Part shown: in pieces, positions 1 to 7,985 of the stretch
Layout of the letters: each line of letters opens with the position of its first letter
How positions within the stretch are numbered: the first letter of the stretch is position 1
NCBI RefSeq assembly: GCF_000482245.1
Contig: NZ_AWNH01000038.1
Location: 59,117-123,116 of the forward strand
DNA: 64,000 nt
Reading direction: 5' to 3'
DNA from: Leptolyngbya sp. Heron Island J
GTDB taxonomy: Bacteria; Cyanobacteriota; Cyanobacteriia; Phormidesmidales; Phormidesmidaceae
Notes under the pieces: generated by a model
What the model was told of the DNA's origin: nothing
What the model saw: the letters and a program-made list of their open reading frames with translations, nothing else
Database searches by the model: none
Position numbers and translations under genes: made by a program

Positions 1-503
1 CGATCGCACATCCCGATCTGATCCAGCGCCGTTTTTCGCACTAATCTGAGCGGTCCCAAATCATGAAAGCGATAGCCCCATCCCAGGGCAATCAGCGTGC
101 CTGACAAGCAGTTACCAAAATTTTGCACCGAGCTCAGCTGCTGACGCCCCGTTTTAGTCCCTCGTCGATTCCCTAAAATCAGATCGTGGCTTTCTCGTTG
201 GGCAAAAAACTCGGGCAATTGCCTCAGGTCGTCACTACCATCGGCATCGCAAAACAAAATCCATTCAATACCATCAGGAATAGCTTGCAACCCTCGCCAA
301 CAGGCCTGTCCATAGCCCTTGATCGGCTCCTGCACCACCTCAGCTCCGGCTTGGGCGGCCTCAGCTGCCGTCCCATCCTGGCTGCCGTTATCCACCACGC
401 GAATATGAATTAAGCCTTGCTCTCGTAGTGCTTGAACTACATTGGCAATCGTGGCCGCTTCATTGAGCGCTGGCATCACGACTAACGTATTATCTAAATC
501 CAT
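1..503 (-). CDS. GT2 glycosyltransferase, N-terminal part (runs off the window)
   Basis: The open frame starts with ATG at 503 and runs off the left edge, leaving about 167 residues. The N-terminus has the GT-A nucleotide-sugar fold pattern: a beta strand (LVVMPALNEA), then VVDNGSQDGT, and the DxD-type metal-binding motif FCDADGSDD near residue 100, followed by LGNRRG. This arrangement is typical of family 2 transferases of the dolichol-phosphate-mannose-synthase/UgtP-like type, which move a sugar from a nucleotide donor to a lipid or glycan acceptor at the inner membrane. The acceptor and the C-terminal half cannot be seen. A short plus-strand frame inside it at 186-413 is a shadow. Confidence 0.85.
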   Translation of the reverse strand, partial: MDLDNTLVVMPALNEAATIANVVQALREQGLIHIRVVDNGSQDGTAAEAAQAGAEVVQEPIKGYGQACWRGLQAIPDGIEWILFCDADGSDDLRQLPEFFAQRESHDLILGNRRGTKTGRQQLSSVQNFGNCLSGTLIALGWGYRFHDLGPLRLVRKTALDQIGMCD

Positions 504-701
504 GAAATGCCACGCAACGAGGTCCAGCCCTATTAAATAGGAATTGGATGAAATTCCGCTGAACTCGTTACCAGCAAATTCTCAGACTCGTGGGGCTCAC
601 ATCTCAGCATATGGCTAAAATCAACTGAGAGCACAGCGAAGCCCTTAGACAACTTCCACTATGCTCTACAGCCTAAAAGAACCAAATTGTTTTGAAGGCG
701 A

Positions 702-1007
702 TTAATCGTCCTTCGTATCATCCAAAGGATTACCACCACCCGATGACTCATAGATGGCATCCAATTGCTCGCGAGCATCCTTGATAGAAATAGAGCGCAT
801 CACTAGCAAGGGCTCATCTAAAACATTGCCATCCTCGTCTAGCAGCTCAGGATGAGGAACTCGACGGGACTGACCTTGGGTTGATTCAGCCGTCCTACCA
901 CCGACTCGTCTGGTTTCAATACCCAGGCTAATCAGGTTGCGTACCAAATTGACAATTGCCAATACGGCCAGGATGGTGAAAGCGAAGATATAGAGTAAAT
1001 GCAGCAT
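702..1007 (-). CDS. DUF2973 family small membrane protein
   Basis: A 101-residue protein with a single N-terminal hydrophobic segment (residues 1-27, beginning MLHLLYIFAFTILAVLAIVN) and then a polar tail with a LLDEDGNVLDEPLLVMR stretch. This pattern matches the cyanobacteria-specific DUF2973 family, whose function is unknown. It lies 17 nt downstream of the DUF2605 gene on the same strand, a pairing common in cyanobacteria, so the two are probably co-transcribed. The C-terminus ends in an acidic DDTKDD. Family assignment is from memory of the N-terminal motif; no catalytic residues are evident. Confidence 0.8.
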   Translation of the reverse strand: MLHLLYIFAFTILAVLAIVNLVRNLISLGIETRRVGGRTAESTQGQSRRVPHPELLDEDGNVLDEPLLVMRSISIKDAREQLDAIYESSGGGNPLDDTKDD

Positions 1008-1024
1008 AGGGAAAAGCGATCGCG

Positions 1025-1372
1025 CTAATTATCCTCTTGGAGTTTTCTTGGGGCCGATTGGGCTTGCTGCTGTCGAAGGCGGAAACCCACATTCCAACAT
1101 TCATGAACCAGCTGATGCCAAGACATTACAACAGCCATATCCACACCTGCTTGGTTACCAGTAGCCTGAGATAAAGACTGAGATGCACTCACCAGCTGTT
1201 GAGCTTGACGCACCCGGTTGAGTAAATCCTGCTGCTCGTACTCGCCAAGAAAATCAAGAGTTTCAGATTCAAGCAAATCAATGGAGCGACCAAACCAATG
1301 CTGAAAATCATTCAACAGGGGTTGGAGAACCGCTTTCATTAATTCAGGTTCGGGAGCATTAGAGCTGTACAT
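1025..1372 (-). CDS. DUF2605 family protein
   Basis: A predicted soluble helical protein of 115 residues from ATG at 1372 (an in-frame GTG three codons upstream, at 1381, is the alternative; neither has a clear ribosome binding site). The sequence around LLNDFQHWFGRSIDLLE and VMSWHQLVHECWNVGFRLR resembles the cyanobacterial DUF2605 family. Function is unknown. It sits just upstream of the DUF2973 gene, which fits a conserved two-gene unit. Confidence 0.78.
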   Translation of the reverse strand: MYSSNAPEPELMKAVLQPLLNDFQHWFGRSIDLLESETLDFLGEYEQQDLLNRVRQAQQLVSASQSLSQATGNQAGVDMAVVMSWHQLVHECWNVGFRLRQQQAQSAPRKLQEDN

Positions 1373-1568
1373 TAATCGCACTTAAGCTAAAAAGTTTCCG
1401 AAGGCTTATGCAATCACTGAAGAAACATAAACCACTACTAGCTTAAACAGAACCTTTAGTGAACGCTACTCAGGATGTGCCTTTTATGGACAAAAGACAA
1501 ACCCGATGCACCTTCTGTAAAGATTATTACTCAATCAATATATTAGCGCCATTTTCAAAGAGTAATGG

Positions 1569-1850
1569 TTAAGATATGCCATCAATTTTGCTGCAACTAT
1601 CGGGTTGACCGTCAGCAATTTGATCCATAGTTTGCCAGCCTGCTCGCCAGAGCTGACGGTTCTTCAACACATTGGCATTAATCCAAAATCGAACCGTTGG
1701 ATCGCACGAAGCCACGAGCTCAGCAAAAACGAGCTTACCCTGATTTTTACGATTGGTAACTTGAAAATGCCGCCATCCCATGGTGCGTTGCTGGGCTGTC
1801 CACTTGGAACCCAAGAGATGGGGAAATTTTTGCTTTTTAGGTTTAGACAT
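1569..1850 (-). CDS. TIGR02450-type Trp-rich small protein
   Basis: A 93-residue basic, tryptophan-rich protein containing KFPHLLGSKWTAQQ, GWRHFQV, VRFWINANVLKNRQLWRAGW. These match the Trp-rich TIGR02450 (DUF2389) family found in cyanobacteria and some proteobacteria; the function is not known. Start ATG 1850 is preferred over ATG 1859 because 1850 lies just after the stop of the upstream gene (1856), while 1859 would overlap it. It probably forms a two-gene unit with that upstream membrane protein gene. Confidence 0.75.
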   Translation of the reverse strand: MSKPKKQKFPHLLGSKWTAQQRTMGWRHFQVTNRKNQGKLVFAELVASCDPTVRFWINANVLKNRQLWRAGWQTMDQIADGQPDSCSKIDGIS

Positions 1851-1855
1851 TGCAA

Positions 1856-2386
1856 TCACTCAAGCGCTCGTTTTAACCCACGAATATGAACGGCTCGACT
1901 CGTAATGTATGCCGTCTTCGCATCCAGACGGATGTACACCTTTCCAGACAGTATCCCCCTCAGGTTGCGGCGAGCATAAACAACGATATCAGCGGGCATG
2001 CTGTCATCCTCAACTTGGGTGTAGCCTAACTTTTCTAGCGGCTGGCTAATCTGATTGAGAAATACTTTATGCCCTTTAATCGTTTGTTTGAGGGTAATGG
2101 AGCGATTAAAGTACAGTCCCAGCATGCCACCCGCCAACCCCATCGCCAAACCCAGCTGATTAGGCAAACCACTCATAGGGCTCAGGTGAAGCACCACGCT
2201 GGCCAGCATAATCGTAATTAAGGTGGTAGTGCCAAAGTAATAGAGAAAGGTAAGGGAATGCTCAGGGCCTAAATTATTACTGGTCATAATGGGCTGATGC
2301 GTTCTTTCCGTATAGGGTTGCACAATTTCGTGGCCACCGTTATGAATATTCAGTGGCAGAATGGTCAAGCGATACTTAATCGCCAT
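1856..2386 (-). CDS. Two-helix membrane protein, conserved in cyanobacteria (unrecognised)
   Basis: A 176-residue protein with two adjacent hydrophobic segments (about residues 46-68 and 78-94) and then a soluble C-terminal domain (ITLKQTIKGHKVFLNQISQPLEKLGYTQVEDD... ending ITSRAVHIRGLKRALE). ATG at 2386 gives the full length; an internal ATG at residue 34 (MTSNNLGPEHS) is an alternative closer to the first membrane segment. The cytoplasmic part looks like a small alpha/beta domain, but I do not recognise the family. Confidence 0.6.
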   Translation of the reverse strand: MAIKYRLTILPLNIHNGGHEIVQPYTERTHQPIMTSNNLGPEHSLTFLYYFGTTTLITIMLASVVLHLSPMSGLPNQLGLAMGLAGGMLGLYFNRSITLKQTIKGHKVFLNQISQPLEKLGYTQVEDDSMPADIVVYARRNLRGILSGKVYIRLDAKTAYITSRAVHIRGLKRALE

Positions 2387-2434
2387 TGTTTGATACTTAG
2401 CTTGATATTTGGCGTCTAATAGGGCTGGTAAACC

Positions 2435-3439
2435 ATGATTGAGGTAGAGCAGCTTAGCAAAGCTTACGGCTCGACCGTTGCTATTAGCGATGTGTCCTTT
2501 AAGGTAGAACCTGGAGAAATTTTAGGGTTTTTAGGTCCCAATGGGGCTGGCAAAACCACAACTATGCGTATTTTGGCAGGGTATTTGCCAGCTACCAGTG
2601 GCACCGCTCGCATTGCCAACCACGAGGTTCATAGTGACTCCATGGCAGTGCGGCAAAAGATTGGCTATCTGCCAGAAACGCCACCGTTATATCCAGAGAT
2701 GACTGTGGAGGCATTTCTATATTTTGTCGCTCGTATTAAGGGGCTGCCTATTGGTGACCGGGGCAAGCAAGTTGCCTCCGCCATGGAGCGGTGTAACCTC
2801 AGCGAAAAGAAACATGTATTGATTCGTAAGCTCTCCAAGGGATTTCGACAGCGAGTGGGTATCGCCCAGGCAATTGTCCACGATCCGCCAGTGATTATTT
2901 TGGATGAGCCGACGGTGGGTCTGGACCCTAAGCAGATTATCGATGTGCGCAATCTGATCAAAGGGTTGGCCGGTCAGCATACCATCATTCTCTCAACGCA
3001 CATTTTGCCTGAGGTGAGTATGACCTGCGATCGCATCACCATCATTAATAAAGGTCACATTGTCGCCACAGACACCCCAGACAATTTAACGGCCCGCCTG
3101 GCCGGACAGCTCGGCTATGCCCTTGAGGTAGCTGGCGACCCAGAACAGGCACAAGCCACACTTAATCAGCTGCAACAGGTGGACTCTGTTAAAGCGTTAC
3201 CGGCTGAAAGCCTGGCTGACAACCACCATCGCTTTCAGGTAATGGCGGCCACTGAGCAAGATCCAGGCAGTGCGATCGCAGAAGCGATTATCAATGCCAA
3301 TCTCGGTCTCTATGAACTTTCCCGCAACCGAGTCAGCCTGGAAGACGTATTCATTAACCTGACAACGGAAGAAGCAACCTTTAGCGACACGCCCACCGAT
3401 ACGCCCACTGCAGATAGTCCCTCGGATACCGATGAATAG
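2435..3439 (+). CDS. ABC-2 type exporter ATP-binding protein (GldA-like)
   Basis: A 334-residue ATPase subunit. The Walker A motif GPNGAGKT lies at residues 34-41, the signature LSKGFRQ near 132, Walker B VIILDEPTVGLD near 150, and the H-loop in ILSTHI. An extra C-terminal region (about 230-334) ends in a Thr/Asp/Pro-rich tail. The gene overlaps the permease gene by 8 bp, and a GldG-like auxiliary gene follows, which is the gliding-motility-type (GldA-GldF-GldG) ABC layout. In cyanobacteria the cargo of this exporter is not established, so motility should not be assumed. Confidence 0.93.
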   Translation: MIEVEQLSKAYGSTVAISDVSFKVEPGEILGFLGPNGAGKTTTMRILAGYLPATSGTARIANHEVHSDSMAVRQKIGYLPETPPLYPEMTVEAFLYFVARIKGLPIGDRGKQVASAMERCNLSEKKHVLIRKLSKGFRQRVGIAQAIVHDPPVIILDEPTVGLDPKQIIDVRNLIKGLAGQHTIILSTHILPEVSMTCDRITIINKGHIVATDTPDNLTARLAGQLGYALEVAGDPEQAQATLNQLQQVDSVKALPAESLADNHHRFQVMAATEQDPGSAIAEAIINANLGLYELSRNRVSLEDVFINLTTEEATFSDTPTDTPTADSPSDTDE

Positions 3440-4241
3440 CATTATTACCGTTATTAGCAATATTCTTGCCATCTACCGTCGAGAGCTACAAAGCTACTTT
3501 GCCTCACCGCTGGCCTACGGTATTGCCACTATTTTTTGGTTACTCGCTGGTTTTTTCCTAGTCATCATCGTCTTTGGCCCCCAGGGAATTTTAGCTCAGA
3601 CAGCCTTTGCCGATCAGGCTGGTCTGCAGACATCCCCCCTCGATCTGCCCTATGAGTTCACCCAGCTGTATCTGGGTCTTTTAGGGTCTCTGGCCATGTT
3701 TATTCTGCCTGCTTTGTCCATGGGTCTCTACACAGAAGAACGTAAGCAAGGCACCCTGGAGCTGTTAGCCACATCCCCCGTCACTAATTGGGCCGTTGCC
3801 CTGGGTAAGCTGCTGGGTGTAGTCACCTTCTTTTTCACCATGGTGCTACCTCTGCTTGTCCTCGAATCATTAATCGTCGGAGCATCGGATCCACCGTTTG
3901 ACATGCGGTTGTTATTTTTAGGTCACGGCGGTCTGATCTTGCTGGCCGCAGGTGTTCTTTCCTTGGGTATGTTTATCTCGTCACTTACCGAAAGCACAGT
4001 GCTCGCCGCAATTTTAACCTTTGCACTGGTCTTAGTTTTATTTGTAATTGAAGGTGTGGCCAGTGGACTGCCAGGCCCTCTGGGCGAGGCTATCAGCCAT
4101 TTGTCTCTGCTCAAACACTATAACGATTTTATTCAAGGTGTTTTTGACATTAGCGGGCTTGTTCTCTTTCTCTCCTATTGTCTTTTGGGTTTGTTCCTAA
4201 CGGCTCAATCTATTGAGGCATTCAGATTCCAGAGAAACTAA
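3432..4241 (+). CDS. ABC-2 type permease (GldF-like)
   Basis: A 269-residue membrane protein with about six hydrophobic segments. It starts with the cytosolic helix typical of the family (IYRRELQSYFASPLAYG), followed by a periplasmic loop (residues 55-75) and the coupling region MGLYTEERKQGTLELLATSPVTNW, a hallmark of ABC-2 permeases. It is the membrane partner of the ATPase encoded immediately upstream (8 bp overlap). The ABC-2 family exports lipids, polysaccharides or drugs; the substrate here is unknown. Confidence 0.92.
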   Translation: MNSIITVISNILAIYRRELQSYFASPLAYGIATIFWLLAGFFLVIIVFGPQGILAQTAFADQAGLQTSPLDLPYEFTQLYLGLLGSLAMFILPALSMGLYTEERKQGTLELLATSPVTNWAVALGKLLGVVTFFFTMVLPLLVLESLIVGASDPPFDMRLLFLGHGGLILLAAGVLSLGMFISSLTESTVLAAILTFALVLVLFVIEGVASGLPGPLGEAISHLSLLKHYNDFIQGVFDISGLVLFLSYCLLGLFLTAQSIEAFRFQRN

Positions 4242-4367
4242 GTTTAGTTGTTAAGTTCAGTTGTAAATTGTCCGTTCACAGTTAATTCCTCTTTACAACT
4301 CAGCAACCGCTCATAACCCAAAACTCTCTTACTCCCTCTGATCATTCTTCTTCATGCCTCTCATCAT

Positions 4368-6134
4368 ATGAAAGCGCTATCTACCTCTCGTAAATATCTT
4401 CGTTGGCTCATATGGCCTGGATTAGCTTTAACCACAGCTGGCTTGGTAGCTGGCTTTGTTGATAGCTGGAGCGTTCTTCCCATTGTTCTTCTGGCATTAG
4501 GGTTAGTGCTAACCCTGAGCAGTCTCATCTTGGGAGGATTCGGCTACCGCAGCTTCTGGCAAAGTCGCTCCACCCAGGCAGGCACCAATGCCATCCTGGC
4601 CACAGTATCAGTGTTATTGATTCTGGGCATCATTAACTTTTTGGCAGTGCAATACGGCCCTCGTCTTGACCTGACCGAGGGCGGGCTGTTTACACTGTCA
4701 CCTGAATCAATCTCTGTCGTCAGAAATCTCGACCAACCCGTTAAGGTTGTGATTTTTGACTCGGCGCTAAATCCTAACGATCGACAGCTACTAGAGAGTT
4801 ATCAAAAGCTGAGTAACCAGCTCACTTACGAACACATTAATCCCATTCAAGATCCGACAGCCGCTCGTGAATTTAATCTCAGTGGTGAAGGGCGTGAGGT
4901 GCAGTTAGAAGTAGGGGATCGGAAAATTTTTGTGCAGCCCTTGGGAGCACAGGGGTTAAATGAACAGGATTTGACTAATAAACTGGCTCAGGTGGGCCGC
5001 GATCGCAATGCCGTTGTTTATTTCCTACAAGGACATGAAGAGTTTGTTATTGACGGCAGCGCCACAGGCTATGCTCAGGCTGCTGCTGCGTTAGAGGCAG
5101 ACAATTTCACGGTTGAGAGCCTGAATCTAGATCAAACAGCTACTGTACCCGACGACGCCAATGCTGTGGTCATTGCAGGCCCTAAACAAGCATTTTTTGC
5201 ACCCGAGGTAGCGGCGCTAGAAGCCTATCTCAACCAAGGGGGCAGCGTTCTCCTCATGGTTGATCCACAGACCGATCCTGAGTTGGATGCTCTTTTGGCA
5301 GATTGGGGAGTATCCCTAGATGAGCAGTTAATTGTTGATGCCTCTGAAACTGGACGGCTAGTGGGGTTAGGTCCAGCCACACCCTTAGTCACCACCTATG
5401 GTCAGCATCCGATTACCGAAGCCCTTAGCAACGGTCGTTCATTTTATCCCCTGGCTCGTCCGGTATTGATAGAACCTGTTGCAGGGGTAGAAGCAACGCC
5501 GCTACTGCTAAGTAATGCTCAAAGTTATGCCGAAACTCTTACTGATACAGGAGAACTCAATGTTGATACCCAGGAAGCCCCAGAAGGCCCATTTAATATT
5601 GGTGTTGCCTTAACCAAAGCTGTCGAAGCCTCTCCTGAAGAGACTGCAACAGAGACCTCTACAGAAGAGACCTCTCCTGAAGAGACCTCTCCTGAAGAGA
5701 CCTCTGCAAATCAGGCAGAGATCGAGTTACAAGAGAATACACTCGACACCAATATAGCCGCACCCGAGGATACCGCACCCGAGGTACAAAATGAAGCAGC
5801 ATCGGCTGAACAACAGCCTTTAGATAACTCATCTGAAAACACCGAAGACGCAGCTGCAGCCGATGGCAAAGCACGACTTGTTGTGATCGGTAATGCCACC
5901 TTTGCCACCGATGGTCTGTTTGATCAGCAATTGAATGGAGATGTATTTCTCAACAGCGTCACCTGGCTCAGCAACTTAGATGATGCAATCTTGTCGATTC
6001 GGCCTAAGGAAATTACAAATCGTCGGATTACAATGACAAACTCTCGACAGGTTTTAGTGATCGTTCTAGCGCTACTGGTATTTCCCATTTTGGGTCTGGG
6101 GGGCGCGAGTATAACTTGGTTCCGTCGTCGCTAA
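4368..6134 (+). CDS. GldG-like ABC transporter auxiliary protein
   Basis: A 588-residue protein with two or three N-terminal membrane helices (about 14-90), a large extracytoplasmic region and a C-terminal helix (about 563-583) followed by FRRR. The central region (LTEGGLFTLSPESISVVRNLDQPVKVVIFD, then GHEEF and AVVIAGPKQAFFAPE) matches the GldG/ABC_transp_aux family, which has an IFT52-like sugar-binding-type fold. Residues about 420-505 are a low-complexity insert of repeated SPEET units not typical of the family. It lies 126 nt after the permease and 13 nt before the DUF4340 gene, probably in one operon. Confidence 0.88.
   Translation: MKALSTSRKYLRWLIWPGLALTTAGLVAGFVDSWSVLPIVLLALGLVLTLSSLILGGFGYRSFWQSRSTQAGTNAILATVSVLLILGIINFLAVQYGPRLDLTEGGLFTLSPESISVVRNLDQPVKVVIFDSALNPNDRQLLESYQKLSNQLTYEHINPIQDPTAAREFNLSGEGREVQLEVGDRKIFVQPLGAQGLNEQDLTNKLAQVGRDRNAVVYFLQGHEEFVIDGSATGYAQAAAALEADNFTVESLNLDQTATVPDDANAVVIAGPKQAFFAPEVAALEAYLNQGGSVLLMVDPQTDPELDALLADWGVSLDEQLIVDASETGRLVGLGPATPLVTTYGQHPITEALSNGRSFYPLARPVLIEPVAGVEATPLLLSNAQSYAETLTDTGELNVDTQEAPEGPFNIGVALTKAVEASPEETATETSTEETSPEETSPEETSANQAEIELQENTLDTNIAAPEDTAPEVQNEAASAEQQPLDNSSENTEDAAAADGKARLVVIGNATFATDGLFDQQLNGDVFLNSVTWLSNLDDAILSIRPKEITNRRITMTNSRQVLVIVLALLVFPILGLGGASITWFRRR
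5638..5706 (+). repeat. 15-bp tandem repeat encoding SPEET units
   Basis: About four copies of a 15-nt unit of the form CCTGAAGAGACCTCT, two of them identical, sit within the GldG-like gene. They encode consecutive (S/T)(P/T)EE(T) pentapeptides in the acidic linker. Because the unit is a multiple of three, copy-number change would keep the frame. Confidence 0.8.
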
Positions 6135-6147
6135 GGAAGGGTAAACA

Positions 6148-6801
6148 ATGAAGTTACAGCGCAGCACAGGCATTCTACTAGGGGTTGCGATCGCGCTCGT
6201 GACCACCGTTGCCCTTTTTGAAACTCAAAAAGGGCCTCAATCTGATCAGGGAGAAACGCTATATGACTTTGCCGAAGCCGATGTCAGCGCCTTTACCCTT
6301 GAAAAACCGGAGGAGACTCTGGCCTTTACTAAAACGGACAACATCTGGAGAATGACAGAGCCCGAGGACGCAGCAGCAGATCCCTCCTCAGTGGCTTTTT
6401 TGCTCAACATCATCACCAATGACACCATCCAGGAAACTATTACCACGACTCCAGATCAATTAGAAACCTATGGGTTAGATGACCCCACAGCCACCATTCA
6501 GCTAACAGTGGATGAAGCCACTTATACGTTAAGTCTAGGTGACGAAGATTTTAGTGGCACATCACTTTATGCGATCACCCATCAGGAGGCAGTAACGACC
6601 AATTCCGTTGACGTCTACCTAATTCCCAAAGGAATCGAAAATGGGATTGAGCGTCCAATTGCTGACTGGCTTGCTGATGTTGAAGATCCAGACAGTACAA
6701 ATGGTGAGTTGCCCCCCCAGACTACTACCCCATCGGCAGCCCCAGATAAAAATGATACCAACGACTCCAGTGACTCTCCTACGGAAAATACGGAACCGTA
6801 A
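6148..6801 (+). CDS. DUF4340 domain protein
   Basis: A 217-residue protein with one N-terminal signal anchor (residues 6-25, TGILLGVAIALVTTVALF), then an extracytoplasmic domain with the DUF4340 features ADVSAFTLEKPEETLAFTKTD, WRMTEPEDAAADPSSVAFLL and LETYGLDDPTATIQL. Its Asn/Asp/Ser/Thr-rich C-terminal tail (from about residue 185) looks disordered. DUF4340 proteins regularly follow GldG-like genes in this type of ABC operon and are thought to be an accessory component outside the membrane; the role is unproven. The start has an AAGGAAGG ribosome binding site 7-14 nt upstream. Confidence 0.88.
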   Translation: MKLQRSTGILLGVAIALVTTVALFETQKGPQSDQGETLYDFAEADVSAFTLEKPEETLAFTKTDNIWRMTEPEDAAADPSSVAFLLNIITNDTIQETITTTPDQLETYGLDDPTATIQLTVDEATYTLSLGDEDFSGTSLYAITHQEAVTTNSVDVYLIPKGIENGIERPIADWLADVEDPDSTNGELPPQTTTPSAAPDKNDTNDSSDSPTENTEP

Positions 6802-7774
6802 TCCCTGCTTCATTTGATCGCTCTGGAAAAAATTAGACAGTTAATCCATAGGAAAACATCAGAAAACATCAATTTAAAGAAAAGTTCGTCAGGAACTTAA
6901 TCAAGTATTTTGATTCATGATCCCTAGTCTAGTGAGGACAGCCTGTTGACAGCAATGTCTGTCTCTACCGACACCCGTGCTGATCATCAGTTGTTGGAAT
7001 TACTTAGGTAATTATCTCAGGGCTATTTCGACAGCGATGTCAAAATCAGAACCTGAGGTAGTGGCTTATGGGTATGTCCGTAAGCCTCAGTGTATTTCTA
7101 AAGATATCTACTGAGTTTTAGAGGGTGTTTTTAGAGTAATTCAGCACTGGACATGCCTTCTTGATCTCTCAAAAGTTCGGGAAAATTTATCTTAAAAAGC
7201 AATAAGCTTAAGGATTTATGGGCCAACTAATGCACTGAATATTTTGCATACAATCTCTTAGGGTGCTGCTTTTATTTGATGATTTATTGTTTACCGATGT
7301 GAGGTTGTAATTACATGTCCTAATTCAGATGCTAGTCAGGTCATTACTCAGAGGATGTTTTCAAAAGTGTAATCAACACTGAGCAAGACATCTTAAGAGG
7401 ATATCTGAACTAAGTGCTCAAGTATTATAGGGCTACCCAAGGTTAGGATCATCTGCCTAAAAGCCCCTAAAGCCATGGTCTTTAGGAAATCACCTAACAC
7501 ACTGAATACTTTTTATACAGCTTCTCAATAAATCTAATGCGTTATCGACAAATTTCATTGTTTTCTAGGAAAACGTTCTGCTGAAAAGCAGTTGACATAG
7601 AAAGACTTATTGCAGCCTAGTCCATGTGACGCAACTGCAAAAATGCTGTGACTATACTTCAGCTTTATCAGTTTTTTAGAAAGGTGATGAGCGCTATGAA
7701 GTTCTTATGTCTCAACCGAATTCTCACGGTTCGCCACTGGTTCATTTGAAAAGATGGGCATAATTCTATTGAAG

Positions 7775-7799
7775 ATATCTAGGAATAATCTCTAGATAT
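7775..7799 (+). terminator. Hairpin followed by a T-run, about 190 nt before the Wzc-like gene
   Basis: The arms ATATCTAG (7775-7782) and CTAGATAT (7792-7799) can form an 8-bp stem with a 9-nt loop, and a run of T residues follows at once. It could act as a weak intrinsic terminator or attenuator in the leader. The stem is AT-rich, so confidence is low. Confidence 0.35.
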
Positions 7800-7908
7800 T
7801 TTTGAGACCTGTGTATCTGACTAAAGTTATCAACGTCGTTTCTCTAGAACTTAGTCCTTGTCTTTTTCTGTCAATGGGATTGCTGGTTGAAATTATATAG
7901 TTTGAAAC

Positions 7909-7926
7909 TCAGACTTTAGAGTCTGA
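7909..7926. promoter_or_regulatory. Short inverted repeat 60 nt upstream of the Wzc-like gene
   Basis: The 7-bp arms TCAGACT and AGTCTGA are separated by TTAG. Position and symmetry fit a dimeric regulator's operator or a small RNA hairpin in the 5' untranslated region. No regulator gene lies next to it. Confidence 0.35.
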
Positions 7927-7985
7927 TATTGATCCGTAATATTACCCTCCCCGTCGTAGTTAGCTCCTTTCCCCAGTGAGGTTCA

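Larger units (their letters stand above)
6802..7985. other. 1.2 kb gene-free leader upstream of the exopolysaccharide operon
   Basis: No open frame of useful length appears on either strand. The stretch is visibly richer in A and T than the flanking genes. It holds an imperfect duplicated segment (CACTGAATATTTTGCATACA at 7226 and CACTGAATACTTTTTATACA at 7500) and two inverted repeats nearer the operon start (7775-7799 and 7909-7926). It most likely carries the promoter and control region of the Wzc-like gene that begins at 7986. Confidence 0.6.

Noticed and set aside
186..413. Plus-strand 75-codon open frame
   Set aside because: It lies fully within the minus-strand glycosyltransferase gene, which has clear family motifs; the plus frame has none.
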